Source: Syntrophales bacterium (GTDB lineage: Bacteria; Desulfobacterota; Syntrophia; Syntrophales; UBA2210). From it: a stretch of 54,357 nucleotides of DNA. The notes below the pieces were generated by a model. That model did no database searches and was not told the DNA's origin. It saw nothing but the letters and a program-made list of their open reading frames with translations. The stretch is from NCBI GenBank assembly GCA_028718565.1, contig JAQULO010000008.1:1-54357 (forward strand), written 5' to 3'. This document shows, piece after piece, positions 27,687 through 35,341 of the stretch; positions within the stretch are counted from its first letter, which is position 1; the number at the start of each line of letters is the position of its first letter. The position numbers and the translations under genes were made by a program.

Positions 27687-28753
27687 AGTTTTATCCTTGG
27701 AAGATGACCCAGCACGGGGAGGTGACTGACATCCACTATGTCGACTTCGTGGCGAATGGTCCCTTGGGTAAACTCCGGCAGCAACGCCGCCCCTATCCCC
27801 AGCATCAGCCCCCCGAGAATAATTATGATCATAAGCCGTATTTCCGCCTTCCTCGAAGGGGCGACAGGAAACGCAGGAGGACTTATTACCCTAATATTCC
27901 CCACTATTCCTGCTTCCTTTACCTGACTTGTAAAATAGACCCCATCCAACTCCGCAAATCGTTCTTTATCCATCTCTACTCGGGCTTGGAGCCGCTTCAT
28001 CTGCAATTGGATATTGATATCGCGAGCCTCGTCAAAATCACCCGGAATCTGGTACTGTTTTTTATAATCGAAGACCGCCTGTTCTGAATCCTGGAACTCC
28101 TGGTAGGCGTGGTTTCTCTGCTTTTCCAGAAAATCCCTTTCGGAACTAACCGCCTTCTTGTTGTCCTCAAGATTGGACGCGAGACAGACATCGATATAGC
28201 TTCTGGCCAAGACCAAGGCAACATCCCTGTCGGTGCTCTTTGCTGTAATCCAGATCAAGGCTGAGGTGGGGGCACTTGTGATTTCCACCCTCTTTTGTAT
28301 CTCCGTTAGGAGACTGACCTCCAGCAAGGGTTGCGACACAGGTTTCGACCTCACGCCAAACAACCTTAGCGCCCCTGCCTTGATCTGGGGGAAGATATCC
28401 ACCTCGGCTCGTAAATTACTCTTGGCTTTTTCGGGTAAAATTTTTAAGACTTCCGCGGCAAAAAAGGAACTCTTTATTTTTTCCTCCTCGGTCGTAACGT
28501 ACAACCCTGGCACCCTTCCCGTACCCAGAGTTTCCTGCTTGGCCTGGGAGATCGCGGAACGGGGTTCCTCAACCAGGAGGGTTGCCTGGCTGACAAACTT
28601 GGGCTTGATAAGGGGAGAAAGAAGAGTCAGCGCGAGAAAAATGCCAACAAGAAAAAAGATGAGCACCATCCATTTTCTCTCCAAGATCGGGACACCATAC
28701 TTAGATGTATAAATAGAAATATCAAACTGCCTGTCTCTCGCCTTCTCGCTCAT
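27683..28753 (-). CDS. Wzz-type chain-length determinant protein
   Basis: This 356-residue protein has the two-helix Wzz layout: an N-terminal helix (about 28-50, KWMVLIFFLVGIFLALTLL), a long periplasmic domain with a coiled-coil stretch (KQRNHAYQEFQDSEQAVFDY), and a C-terminal helix (about 304-325) preceded by the conserved proline-rich PPAFPVAPSRK. It sets polymer length and links polymerase to export. The kinase domain sometimes fused to such proteins is absent. A separate BY-kinase-like protein is encoded 25 bases upstream, so the pair matches split Wzc systems. It overlaps the barrel protein gene by four bases. Confidence 0.87.
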   Translation of the reverse strand: MSEKARDRQFDISIYTSKYGVPILERKWMVLIFFLVGIFLALTLLSPLIKPKFVSQATLLVEEPRSAISQAKQETLGTGRVPGLYVTTEEEKIKSSFFAAEVLKILPEKAKSNLRAEVDIFPQIKAGALRLFGVRSKPVSQPLLEVSLLTEIQKRVEITSAPTSALIWITAKSTDRDVALVLARSYIDVCLASNLEDNKKAVSSERDFLEKQRNHAYQEFQDSEQAVFDYKKQYQIPGDFDEARDINIQLQMKRLQARVEMDKERFAELDGVYFTSQVKEAGIVGNIRVISPPAFPVAPSRKAEIRLMIIIILGGLMLGIGAALLPEFTQGTIRHEVDIVDVSHLPVLGHLPRIKL

Positions 28754-28778
28754 ATTGATACCGGTATGAAAAACCTCT

Positions 28779-29411
28779 CTAGAATTGGTGGTTATACACT
28801 ATTCCCCTGATTTTACTGCTCCCCTGAGGAATAGCGGCGATAGCATTTTCCAGCTCGGCCTTTGTCGTCCTTTTGTCCTGAACAACAATGACCACCATAT
28901 CACAAATGAGACTCAGGAGAGCAGGATCTACATTGCTCCTGTTCTGAACGAGCAACGGAGAAGTATCAAACAGTATCAGATCAAACTCTTCTTTCATTTC
29001 ACGGATCAGGTTATCCAGAAGTGAACGGTTCAGAAAAGGGGAGATGTCCGTGTCGACCCGGCCAGCCGACATTATCTGCAATCCCTTGAGATTAGTATCC
29101 CTTAATGCCTCTTTCCAGGGCAGAAGCCCCAACGCAACCGCGCTGAACCCTTTTCCTATTTCAAGCCCAAAGGAGAGGTGGAGCTGTGGCCGACGCATGT
29201 TCAGGTCTACCAGCAACACCCTCATGGCACCGAAGCGGGCTATATTGTAACCCAGCACAGAGACCAGAAACGTGCTGCCGACATCGTCGTGGGGACTGGC
29301 AACCATAACGGTCTTGAGATTTAGCTTTTGGAGTTCGCCCACTACCCCTTCCCGGATCCTATGGACTTCCGCATAATCGAAGGCCTCGTTGACAAGTCTA
29401 CTTGGATTCAA
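28779..29411 (-). CDS. CpsD/BY-kinase-like protein with degenerate Walker A
   Basis: This 210-residue protein has the fold of CpsD/CapB/Wzc cytoplasmic kinases, but its nucleotide site is altered. The expected P-loop of the GEGKST type reads SPHDDVGSTF (about 39-48), with no lysine. Walker A' reads VLLVDLNMRRP, where the second Asp of the usual DADLRRP is Asn. Walker B LILFDTSP keeps its Asp. No tyrosine-rich tail is seen; the protein ends GIVYNHQF. The start is TTG at 29411 with AGGTGA eight to nine bases upstream, and an in-frame stop four codons further up. It may be a pseudokinase regulator of the Wzz protein. Kinase activity is doubtful. Confidence 0.78.
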   Translation of the reverse strand: MNPSRLVNEAFDYAEVHRIREGVVGELQKLNLKTVMVASPHDDVGSTFLVSVLGYNIARFGAMRVLLVDLNMRRPQLHLSFGLEIGKGFSAVALGLLPWKEALRDTNLKGLQIMSAGRVDTDISPFLNRSLLDNLIREMKEEFDLILFDTSPLLVQNRSNVDPALLSLICDMVVIVVQDKRTTKAELENAIAAIPQGSSKIRGIVYNHQF

Positions 29412-29847
29412 TGTACACGCTCACCTTTGCGAAAAATGTTCTATCCCCAAACAACAACTCCGCAACCTCCAAGATAGGGAGGTGCCGCCCCTCCTGCTTT
29501 GATAGGCCACCAACCTCGACTCACACTATCATTAATCTTCGATCATGAACAGATGCGGTCATAATAACAGAAAAAAAAATGAAAAGTAAAGCAATAAATC
29601 AATTTAAAAAGTTCACCCTGATTTCAACCCCATTTCCGCAAAGAAGCGACCGCAACATGTAAGAGAATACTTCAAGCATCCGGCGGTCGCATATGCAGCA
29701 TAATGGATATATTCAAACACCGGAGCAATATGAATGAGATTGTACGTTTGATGCCCCGCTGCTTGCGGCGGGACAGTTCATTCCGCCAAACGTATCAGCG
29801 TCACTGCGTACTGCGACTACATCAAAGATTGATCAAGCCGATTAATC
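29412..29847. other. Divergent intergenic region with two hairpins
   Basis: This 436-base gap separates the leftward CpsD-like operon from the rightward acyl-CoA synthetase gene and must contain promoters for both. No convincing -35/-10 pair was found by eye. GCGACCG (29646-29652) pairs perfectly with CGGTCGC (29684-29690) across 31 bases. A second nested palindrome lies at 29743-29794 and is listed separately. An A-rich tract sits near 29570-29610. No ORF with protein-like composition was recognised. Confidence 0.5.
29743..29794. repeat. Nested palindromic element (REP-like)
   Basis: TACGTTTG (29743-29750) is the exact reverse complement of CAAACGTA (29787-29794). Inside it, CCCCGC (29754-29759) faces GCGG-c-GGG (29765-29772) around TGCTT. 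The combination of an outer 8-bp arm and an inner GC hairpin looks like a repetitive extragenic palindrome or a structured leader. Copy number in the genome cannot be judged here. Confidence 0.4.
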
Positions 29848-31320
29848 ATGATACGAGAAGCTGTGCTGAATAATATACCTGTAACCTTGGATCAAGTGTT
29901 CAATCCACGTTCCGTAGCGATCGTGGGAGTTTCTGCGAATAAACCGAGGTCTTTTGCCGCTTCCGTTGTAAAAGCCCTCAAGGCCGCAGGCTTCCCCGCC
30001 GTCTACCCTGTAAACCCCAACCACACGGAAATGTTTGGCTTACCTTGTTATTCCTCCATTTCTGCCATCCCCGGTTCGGTGAACCATGTTATCGTGAACA
30101 TCCCGGCGGAAAAAACCCTGGATCTGCTCGATGATTGCGCTCGGAAAGGCGTCACATCGGTTCATTTGTTTACCGCCGGCTTTCGGGAAAGCGGCGAGCG
30201 GGAAGGGATCGAGCTTGAACAAGTCATATTGCAAAGGGCGCAGGCCGCGGGCTTCCGCATCATCGGTCCCAACTGTACCGGTTTGTATGTCCCCAGGGCC
30301 CGGTTCATTCCAATCTCTCGTATACCCGGATCGCCGGGTCCTGTCGCCTTCCTGTCGCAAAGCGGCGGGCACGCCTATGATCTCCCGTTCCACGCCGGTC
30401 CCAGGGGAATCACATTCAGCAAGGTGATCAGCTATGGCAACGCCCTGGATATCAACGAATGCGAGTTGCTTGAATATTTTGCCGATGACGACGAATCGGA
30501 AATCGTTGCCATCTATATCGAAGGCGTAAGGGAAGGCCTCAGGTTTCGTCGCGCTCTTGAAAAAGCAGCCGGGGAAAAGCCCGTCGTCATCTGCAAGGGA
30601 GGCACCAGTGACGCGGGCCTAAGGGCCACACTGAGCCACACGGCCAGTTTGACATCGTCCGTGAAGGTCTTTGACGCCCTTTGCCGTCAAGCCAACGCGA
30701 TCCGGGTCGATGATATCCAGGAGATGATCGATGTCCTAGTGGCCATTCGCTTCGCCGTACCGTATCCCAAGGGCAGAGGTGTCGCCGTTGTCGGCCAAGG
30801 CGGCGGTCCGAGTGTGCAGGCAAGCGATCAGATGGAACGTATGGGATTGTATTTTCCCCCCCTGGCGCCGGATGTTCACCGGAAACTGGAAGAATTTCTG
30901 CCGACGGCAGGAGCAATATTTTCCAACCCCCTGGATGCGACCAATATTCTGCTACCGGACATCATGTACCAGACCATGAAAGTCATCGGCGGCTCTCCTG
31001 ATATCCATATGATGCTCTACCATATGGGATTTCACCCGGCGACACACTGGGGGCGTGGATGGTATGGGAATGACGCCTTCCTCAAACCGGCAACCGAGGC
31101 ACTGCAAAAAGCCCACCGGGAAACCAGAAAGCCCGTGCTGCTGGCCCTCGGTCTGCCCTCTGATCTGGCGGGCGCGGAAGAACGGTTGCAGGTGCAGGAA
31201 TCGTTTATGAAAGCGGGCCTTCCTGTCTTTCACTCCCTCGAAAAGGCCGCCCTGGCCATGGCCAGGGTTGAGACCTGGCATCGGCGCTTCAAGCCTCAGG
31301 ACCAAGACATTAATTCTTGA
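29848..31320 (+). CDS. ADP-forming acyl-CoA synthetase, alpha subunit-like
   Basis: This 490-residue protein has a CoA-binding Rossmann domain at the start (FNPRSVAIVGVSANKPRSFA, about 19-38; YPVNPNHTEMFGLPCY), a succinyl-CoA-synthetase-like domain (GPNCTGLYVPR, AFLSQSGGHAYDLPF), and a third domain with ICKGGTSDAGLRATLSHTAS, where the His-containing loop of ADP-forming synthetases is preserved. There is no ATP-grasp (beta) domain, so it should need a separate beta subunit, not seen in this window. ADP-forming enzymes make ATP from acyl-CoA or run in reverse to activate acids. It converges on gpmI with only nine bases between stop codons. The substrate is unknown. Confidence 0.8.
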   Translation: MIREAVLNNIPVTLDQVFNPRSVAIVGVSANKPRSFAASVVKALKAAGFPAVYPVNPNHTEMFGLPCYSSISAIPGSVNHVIVNIPAEKTLDLLDDCARKGVTSVHLFTAGFRESGEREGIELEQVILQRAQAAGFRIIGPNCTGLYVPRARFIPISRIPGSPGPVAFLSQSGGHAYDLPFHAGPRGITFSKVISYGNALDINECELLEYFADDDESEIVAIYIEGVREGLRFRRALEKAAGEKPVVICKGGTSDAGLRATLSHTASLTSSVKVFDALCRQANAIRVDDIQEMIDVLVAIRFAVPYPKGRGVAVVGQGGGPSVQASDQMERMGLYFPPLAPDVHRKLEEFLPTAGAIFSNPLDATNILLPDIMYQTMKVIGGSPDIHMMLYHMGFHPATHWGRGWYGNDAFLKPATEALQKAHRETRKPVLLALGLPSDLAGAEERLQVQESFMKAGLPVFHSLEKAALAMARVETWHRRFKPQDQDINS

Positions 31321-31329
31321 TTATGACCT

Positions 31330-33021
31330 TTACCGTACCCTGATGAGCGATTCCATGTAGTCGTCAGGTCTGTCATATCCGAGGAGCAGGAGGATTGTCG
31401 AGGCGATGTTGCCCAGCCCCGCCTCAGGAATTTCGGCGCGTTCATACCGGCTGGTATCGGGGCCGTGGATAATGAAAGGCACCGGATTGAGCGTGTGACT
31501 CGTCTGCGGTTTGTACTCCCCACCTGGACCCATGACGGCCCTTCCCGTCTTTTCGTCCACGGCTACCATCTGCTCGCAATTCCCATGATCGGCCGTTATG
31601 ATCACTGTTGCGCCGAGTGCGTCGGCCGCTTCAACGATCCGCCCCACCGCACGGTCCACGGCCTTTATCGCTTCCACCGCCGCCGGGAGCGACCCGGTGT
31701 GTCCCACCATATCCCCGTTGGGAAAGTTCAGACGGAGGAACCGGTATGCTCCGGATTTCATCGCGGCAATTGCATGAGAGGCTATCTCATCTGCCTTCAT
31801 CTGCGGTGCCTGATCAAAAGGCAGACGATCGGATTCGATCTCCTCCCATTCCTCGGTCTTTGCATCAAACTTGGAGGAGTTATTCCCGTTCCAGAAATAG
31901 GTCACGTGGCCGAACTTCTGAGTTTCACTTATGGCATACTGCGGGACACCATTGTGTGCCAGGTATTCCGACAGTGTCCGATCAATTGCGGGCGGCTCAA
32001 CAAGATATTGGGGGGGCATGTGCGTGTCCTCATCATACTCGAGCATGCCGGCGTAGAGAACAGCAGGATGACGCTTGCGTTGAAATCCTTTGAAATCGGC
32101 CTCGACAAACGCGCGGCTGATCTCGATGGCCCGGTCGCCCCGAAAGTTGAAGAGGATAACGCCGTGTTCGTCGCCGATCTGGGCGAGGGGTTTTCCCGGA
32201 TTTTCGGAATCATGAACAACCCAGTGGGAAAGGTACTGATCGTCAACGGCCTCTTTTTCGCGTAGGAGCCTGATGGCGGTGAGGCTGTCGGGGAACCGGG
32301 GCCCTTCGCCCAGCACGTGGGCATGGTACCCCCTCTCGACGATGGACCAGTCCGCCTCGTAACGGTCCATGGTGGTCACCATCCGGCCACCCCCGGAGGC
32401 AATGAAGTACCGGCGTCGCTTTCCCTGCTCAAGGGCCCTCGCGCGCAGTGACCAGAGATAATCTTCCAACTCGCCGAAGTAGCGCAGGGCGCTCAGGGGA
32501 AACACATCCCGTCCGTCCAGGAGTCCATGGATATACACCTCTTCCACCCCTTCCCGGTCGCACTGTCCGACGAGCGAGATGAGGTGGGCGAGGTTGCTGT
32601 GAACGTTCCCGTCCGATATGAGGCCTATGAAGTGGATCGGCGTCTTCTTCGCCCGAGCATTAGCGATGATCTCCCTCCAGATCTTTCCCTCAAAGAGGCG
32701 ACCGCTTTCGGTGGCCTCCTCGACGAGTTTCGCACCCTGGAAAAACACCCGCCCCGCGCCAATGGCGTTGTGACCGATTTCACTGTTCCCCTGGTCATGG
32801 TCCGAGGGCATCCCGACCGCTGTTCCGTGCGCCTTCAGAGTAAGCACGATCTTTTCGTGCTCCATGAGCCGGCACAGATTGCGCGGAGCCGCGATTTCGA
32901 CGGCATTGCCCGGATATCCGTCTTTCTCCCCCCGGTACAGACCAACGCCGTCCATGATAATCAGGAGCAACGGGCCTTTCACCCCTTCATAGTTTGATAG
33001 ACGACTCAGTTCCAAATGCAT
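31330..33021 (-). CDS. gpmI: 2,3-bisphosphoglycerate-independent phosphoglycerate mutase
   Basis: This 563-residue alkaline-phosphatase-superfamily enzyme interconverts 2- and 3-phosphoglycerate. IIMDGVGLY near residue 21 gives the first metal-binding Asp. HDQGNSEIGHNAIGAGR (Ser at about 80) is the phosphorylated-serine segment, and FNFRGDRAIEISRAF and ITADHGNCEQM supply further metal ligands. Length is slightly above the usual 510-550 residues. GGGAGGG lies just upstream of ATG 33021. It is the last gene of the acyl-CoA operon, 37 bases after the acyl-CoA dehydrogenase gene, an unusual location for a glycolytic enzyme. Confidence 0.93.
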   Translation of the reverse strand: MHLELSRLSNYEGVKGPLLLIIMDGVGLYRGEKDGYPGNAVEIAAPRNLCRLMEHEKIVLTLKAHGTAVGMPSDHDQGNSEIGHNAIGAGRVFFQGAKLVEEATESGRLFEGKIWREIIANARAKKTPIHFIGLISDGNVHSNLAHLISLVGQCDREGVEEVYIHGLLDGRDVFPLSALRYFGELEDYLWSLRARALEQGKRRRYFIASGGGRMVTTMDRYEADWSIVERGYHAHVLGEGPRFPDSLTAIRLLREKEAVDDQYLSHWVVHDSENPGKPLAQIGDEHGVILFNFRGDRAIEISRAFVEADFKGFQRKRHPAVLYAGMLEYDEDTHMPPQYLVEPPAIDRTLSEYLAHNGVPQYAISETQKFGHVTYFWNGNNSSKFDAKTEEWEEIESDRLPFDQAPQMKADEIASHAIAAMKSGAYRFLRLNFPNGDMVGHTGSLPAAVEAIKAVDRAVGRIVEAADALGATVIITADHGNCEQMVAVDEKTGRAVMGPGGEYKPQTSHTLNPVPFIIHGPDTSRYERAEIPEAGLGNIASTILLLLGYDRPDDYMESLIRVR

Positions 33022-33058
33022 GGCAGCCCTCCCGGGAAGAGCCGGTTGCCGGTGAAAG

Positions 33059-34207
33059 CTATCGTGCCCCCAGTAATTTTCTGGCGATAACGACCCTTTG
33101 GATCTCGTTGGTGCCCTCGTATATCTGGCATATTTTAGCGTCCCGCATGTGCCGTTCAGCGGGGTAATCCTTGCAGTAGCCGTAGCCTCCGAATATCTGG
33201 ACGCCTTCTATGGCGGCTCTCATGGCCACGTCGGAGGCGTACATCTTTGCCATCGCAGATTCCTTCTCGAAGTTATACCCGTTATCCTCCAGCCACGCGG
33301 CCTTGAGGAGGAGCATCTCCGCCGCGTCCAGTTCGGTGGCCATATCGGCCAGTTTCCACTGGATCGCCTGGAATGATGTGATAGACTGTCCGAACTGCAC
33401 CCGTTCCTTCGCATACGCGAGGGAATCTTCAAGGACCGCCCTCCCGATGCCGCAGGCCTGGCACCCGATGCCGATCCTGCCGGCATTGAGCCCCTCCATC
33501 ATCTGATGAAATCCCTCGCCGGGTTTCCCCAGGAGGTTCTCGGCTGGCACTTCGGCGTCTTCAAAAACCATCTCCGCCGTGCCGGAGGCGAGGATACCCA
33601 TCTTGTTCTCTATGGTTCCGACGGAAAAGCCGGGGGTATTTTCCAAATCCACGATGAGATTCGAGATTCCCTTGTACCCCTTGGCAGCGTCCTCGGTTAC
33701 GGCCAGGACGCAGTACTTTGCCACATTCCCGCTGGTGATAAATTTCTTGACGCCGTTGACGATATACTTGTCACCCTTGAGCTCGGCCCGGCACCGGAGA
33801 GCGGCTGCATCGCACCCTGCCCCCGCCTCGGTCAAGGCATAACACCCCTCTACATCGCCACCGGCCACGGGTGCCAGGAACTTCCTCTTCTGTTCATCCG
33901 TGCCGTAGGTCTTGACCGGGTGCCCGTACAGGGAATTGTTCACCGACGTAATGACGCCGCAACTCGCGCAGCCCCGCGAGATTTCAATCAGGGCCATGAC
34001 ATATGTCACGTTGTCCATACCCGCTCCCCCGTATTCGGTGGGAACGGATACACCCATGAGGCCCATCTCCCCCAGCTTCCTGCATATCTCCTGGGGATGC
34101 CGGTGGGTATGGTCCAGCTCTTCGGCCGCCGGCTTGATCTCTTCATTGACAAACCGTGTTACCATATCCTTTACCATCTGCTGTTCTTCCGTAGGCGCAA
34201 AATTCAT
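33059..34207 (-). CDS. Acyl-CoA dehydrogenase (short-chain/butyryl type)
   Basis: The start is placed at 34207 (MNFAPTEEQQMVKDM), which has AAGGAG about eight bases upstream. The track's ATG at 34240 overlaps the crotonase end and has no such site. The 382-residue flavoprotein has the ACAD signatures CYALTEAGAGCDAAAL (about 119-134) and the C-terminal YCKDYPAERHMRDAKI, then QIYEGTNEIQR with the catalytic-base Glu. It oxidises acyl-CoA to enoyl-CoA and passes electrons to electron-transfer flavoprotein. Genes for the latter are not in the window. Sequence resembles short-chain enzymes, but chain-length specificity is not certain. Confidence 0.92.
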   Translation of the reverse strand: MNFAPTEEQQMVKDMVTRFVNEEIKPAAEELDHTHRHPQEICRKLGEMGLMGVSVPTEYGGAGMDNVTYVMALIEISRGCASCGVITSVNNSLYGHPVKTYGTDEQKRKFLAPVAGGDVEGCYALTEAGAGCDAAALRCRAELKGDKYIVNGVKKFITSGNVAKYCVLAVTEDAAKGYKGISNLIVDLENTPGFSVGTIENKMGILASGTAEMVFEDAEVPAENLLGKPGEGFHQMMEGLNAGRIGIGCQACGIGRAVLEDSLAYAKERVQFGQSITSFQAIQWKLADMATELDAAEMLLLKAAWLEDNGYNFEKESAMAKMYASDVAMRAAIEGVQIFGGYGYCKDYPAERHMRDAKICQIYEGTNEIQRVVIARKLLGAR

Positions 34208-34240
34208 AAGACACTCCTTTTCAGTTGTTCTTTTGGGCAA

Positions 34241-35023
34241 TTACCTGCCGATATAATTAGGTTTTCTCTTTTCAAGAAAAGCTTTCATTCCCTCTTTCTG
34301 ATCACGCGTGCTGAAGCACTGAGAGCAACATTGATTCTCCAGCCTGTTGGCATTATCGAGTGACAAGTCATAACCAAAATTGATGGCATCTTTTGCCATC
34401 TTCATGGCAAATGTCGGCATGCCGGTCAGTTTTATCGCAAATTTTCTGGTTTCTTCCATAAGCTGCCCGGAGGGGTATACCTTGTTCGCCAAGCCGATTT
34501 CGTATGCCCTCGCAGCGTCAATCTGTCCCCCGCCCAGCACAAGCTCCTTCGCGCGCCCCATGCCAATCAAACGGGGAAGCCTCTGTGTACCGCCCCAGCC
34601 AGGGATCAGGCCTATCAAGATTTCCGGCTGGCCGAACTTCGCGTTCTCAGCGACAAACCGCATGTCGCAGGCCAGAGAAATTTCCGTACCCCCCCCCAGT
34701 GCGAACCCATTAACCGCCGCTATGGATGGTTTCGGAATGGTTTCAAGGAGTCGAAGAACTTCATGCCCCAGCTCCATGAATGCGAGGGCATCGCAAGGCT
34801 CCATGTCCTGCATCTGTGCTATGTCGGCGCCGGCCACAAAGGCAGTATTTCCGGATCCGGTCAATATGATAACCTTGACATTATCATCATCTTTGCATGC
34901 CGTAAGGGCAGCCTTTAATTCCATCATGGTCTCGGAATTCATGGCGTTGAGAGCCTTCGGCCTGTTGAAGGTAATGGTGGCTATCCCCTCTTCCACAACG
35001 AAAAAAATATTTTTATATTCCAT
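34241..35023 (-). CDS. Enoyl-CoA hydratase (crotonase)
   Basis: This 260-residue crotonase-fold protein has GNTAFVAGADIAQM (oxyanion-hole region, about 58-71) and AAVNGFALGGGTEISLACD (about 103-121). PEILIGLIPGWGGTQRLPR follows, with the first catalytic Glu in PEI. The second catalytic Glu position of hydratases falls in the preceding GTEISLACD segment, so hydration of 2-enoyl-CoA is likely. AAGGAG precedes ATG 35023. It sits between the dehydrogenase remnant and acyl-CoA dehydrogenase, matching the standard beta-oxidation order. Confidence 0.92.
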   Translation of the reverse strand: MEYKNIFFVVEEGIATITFNRPKALNAMNSETMMELKAALTACKDDDNVKVIILTGSGNTAFVAGADIAQMQDMEPCDALAFMELGHEVLRLLETIPKPSIAAVNGFALGGGTEISLACDMRFVAENAKFGQPEILIGLIPGWGGTQRLPRLIGMGRAKELVLGGGQIDAARAYEIGLANKVYPSGQLMEETRKFAIKLTGMPTFAMKMAKDAINFGYDLSLDNANRLENQCCSQCFSTRDQKEGMKAFLEKRKPNYIGR

Positions 35024-35037
35024 GTGTCATCTCCTTT

Positions 35038-35178
35038 TTACTGATTACTATAATCGTACAAACCTCTTCCCGACTTTCTCCCCAGGAAGCCCGCATCCAC
35101 GCACTCCTTCAAGAGGGGCCACGGGCAATATCTGAAATTACAAAACCCCTTTACGCCGCCGAAAGTTTTTATCTCCAC
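35038..35178 (-). pseudogene. 3-hydroxyacyl-CoA dehydrogenase remnant with internal deletion
   Basis: A 46-residue ORF starts at GTG 35178, seven bases after AGGAGG. Its first residues VEIKTFGGV resemble the N-terminal strand of 3-hydroxybutyryl-CoA dehydrogenases (MEIKT-GVVGAG type). After a short unrelated stretch it runs straight into [20 protein letters not shown], then DYSNQ, the family's C-terminus. About 230 residues, including nearly all of the NAD-binding domain and catalytic residues, are missing. The track ORF that starts at 35241 adds only repeat-derived sequence. The position between thiolase and crotonase is where a full-length gene is expected. It is translatable but cannot be catalytic. 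A genuine deletion or an assembly collapse are both possible. Confidence 0.75.
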
Positions 35179-35213
35179 ACTTTCTCCTCCTCTTGTTGGC
35201 CCGGCGTAGTAAC

Positions 35214-35276
35214 TGTCATTCCCGCGAAGGCGGGAATCCATGAAGGCCTGGATGCCGGCTCAAATCCGGCATGACA
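35214..35276. repeat. REP-like palindrome of the TTCCCGCGAAGGCGGGAA type
   Basis: TGTCAT (35214-35219) and ATGACA (35271-35276) form outer arms around two hairpins: ATTCCCGC/GCGGGAAT (35218-35225 and 35230-35237) and GATGCCGG/CCGGCAT (35251-35258 and 35266-35272). This clover-like unit is a widespread intergenic repeat in Proteobacteria-type genomes. It sits between the thiolase gene and the dehydrogenase remnant. Confidence 0.82.
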
Positions 35277-35341
35277 TCTTTTAATTATTTGGCGGCCGCA
35301 CCAATACCTTCTAATTCCTTGTTACCCCGTGGATATTTACG

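Noticed and set aside
34208-34240. Longer start for acyl-CoA dehydrogenase at 34240
   Set aside because: The extension overlaps the crotonase stop and lacks a ribosome binding site, while ATG 34207 has AAGGAG and matches the family N-terminus.
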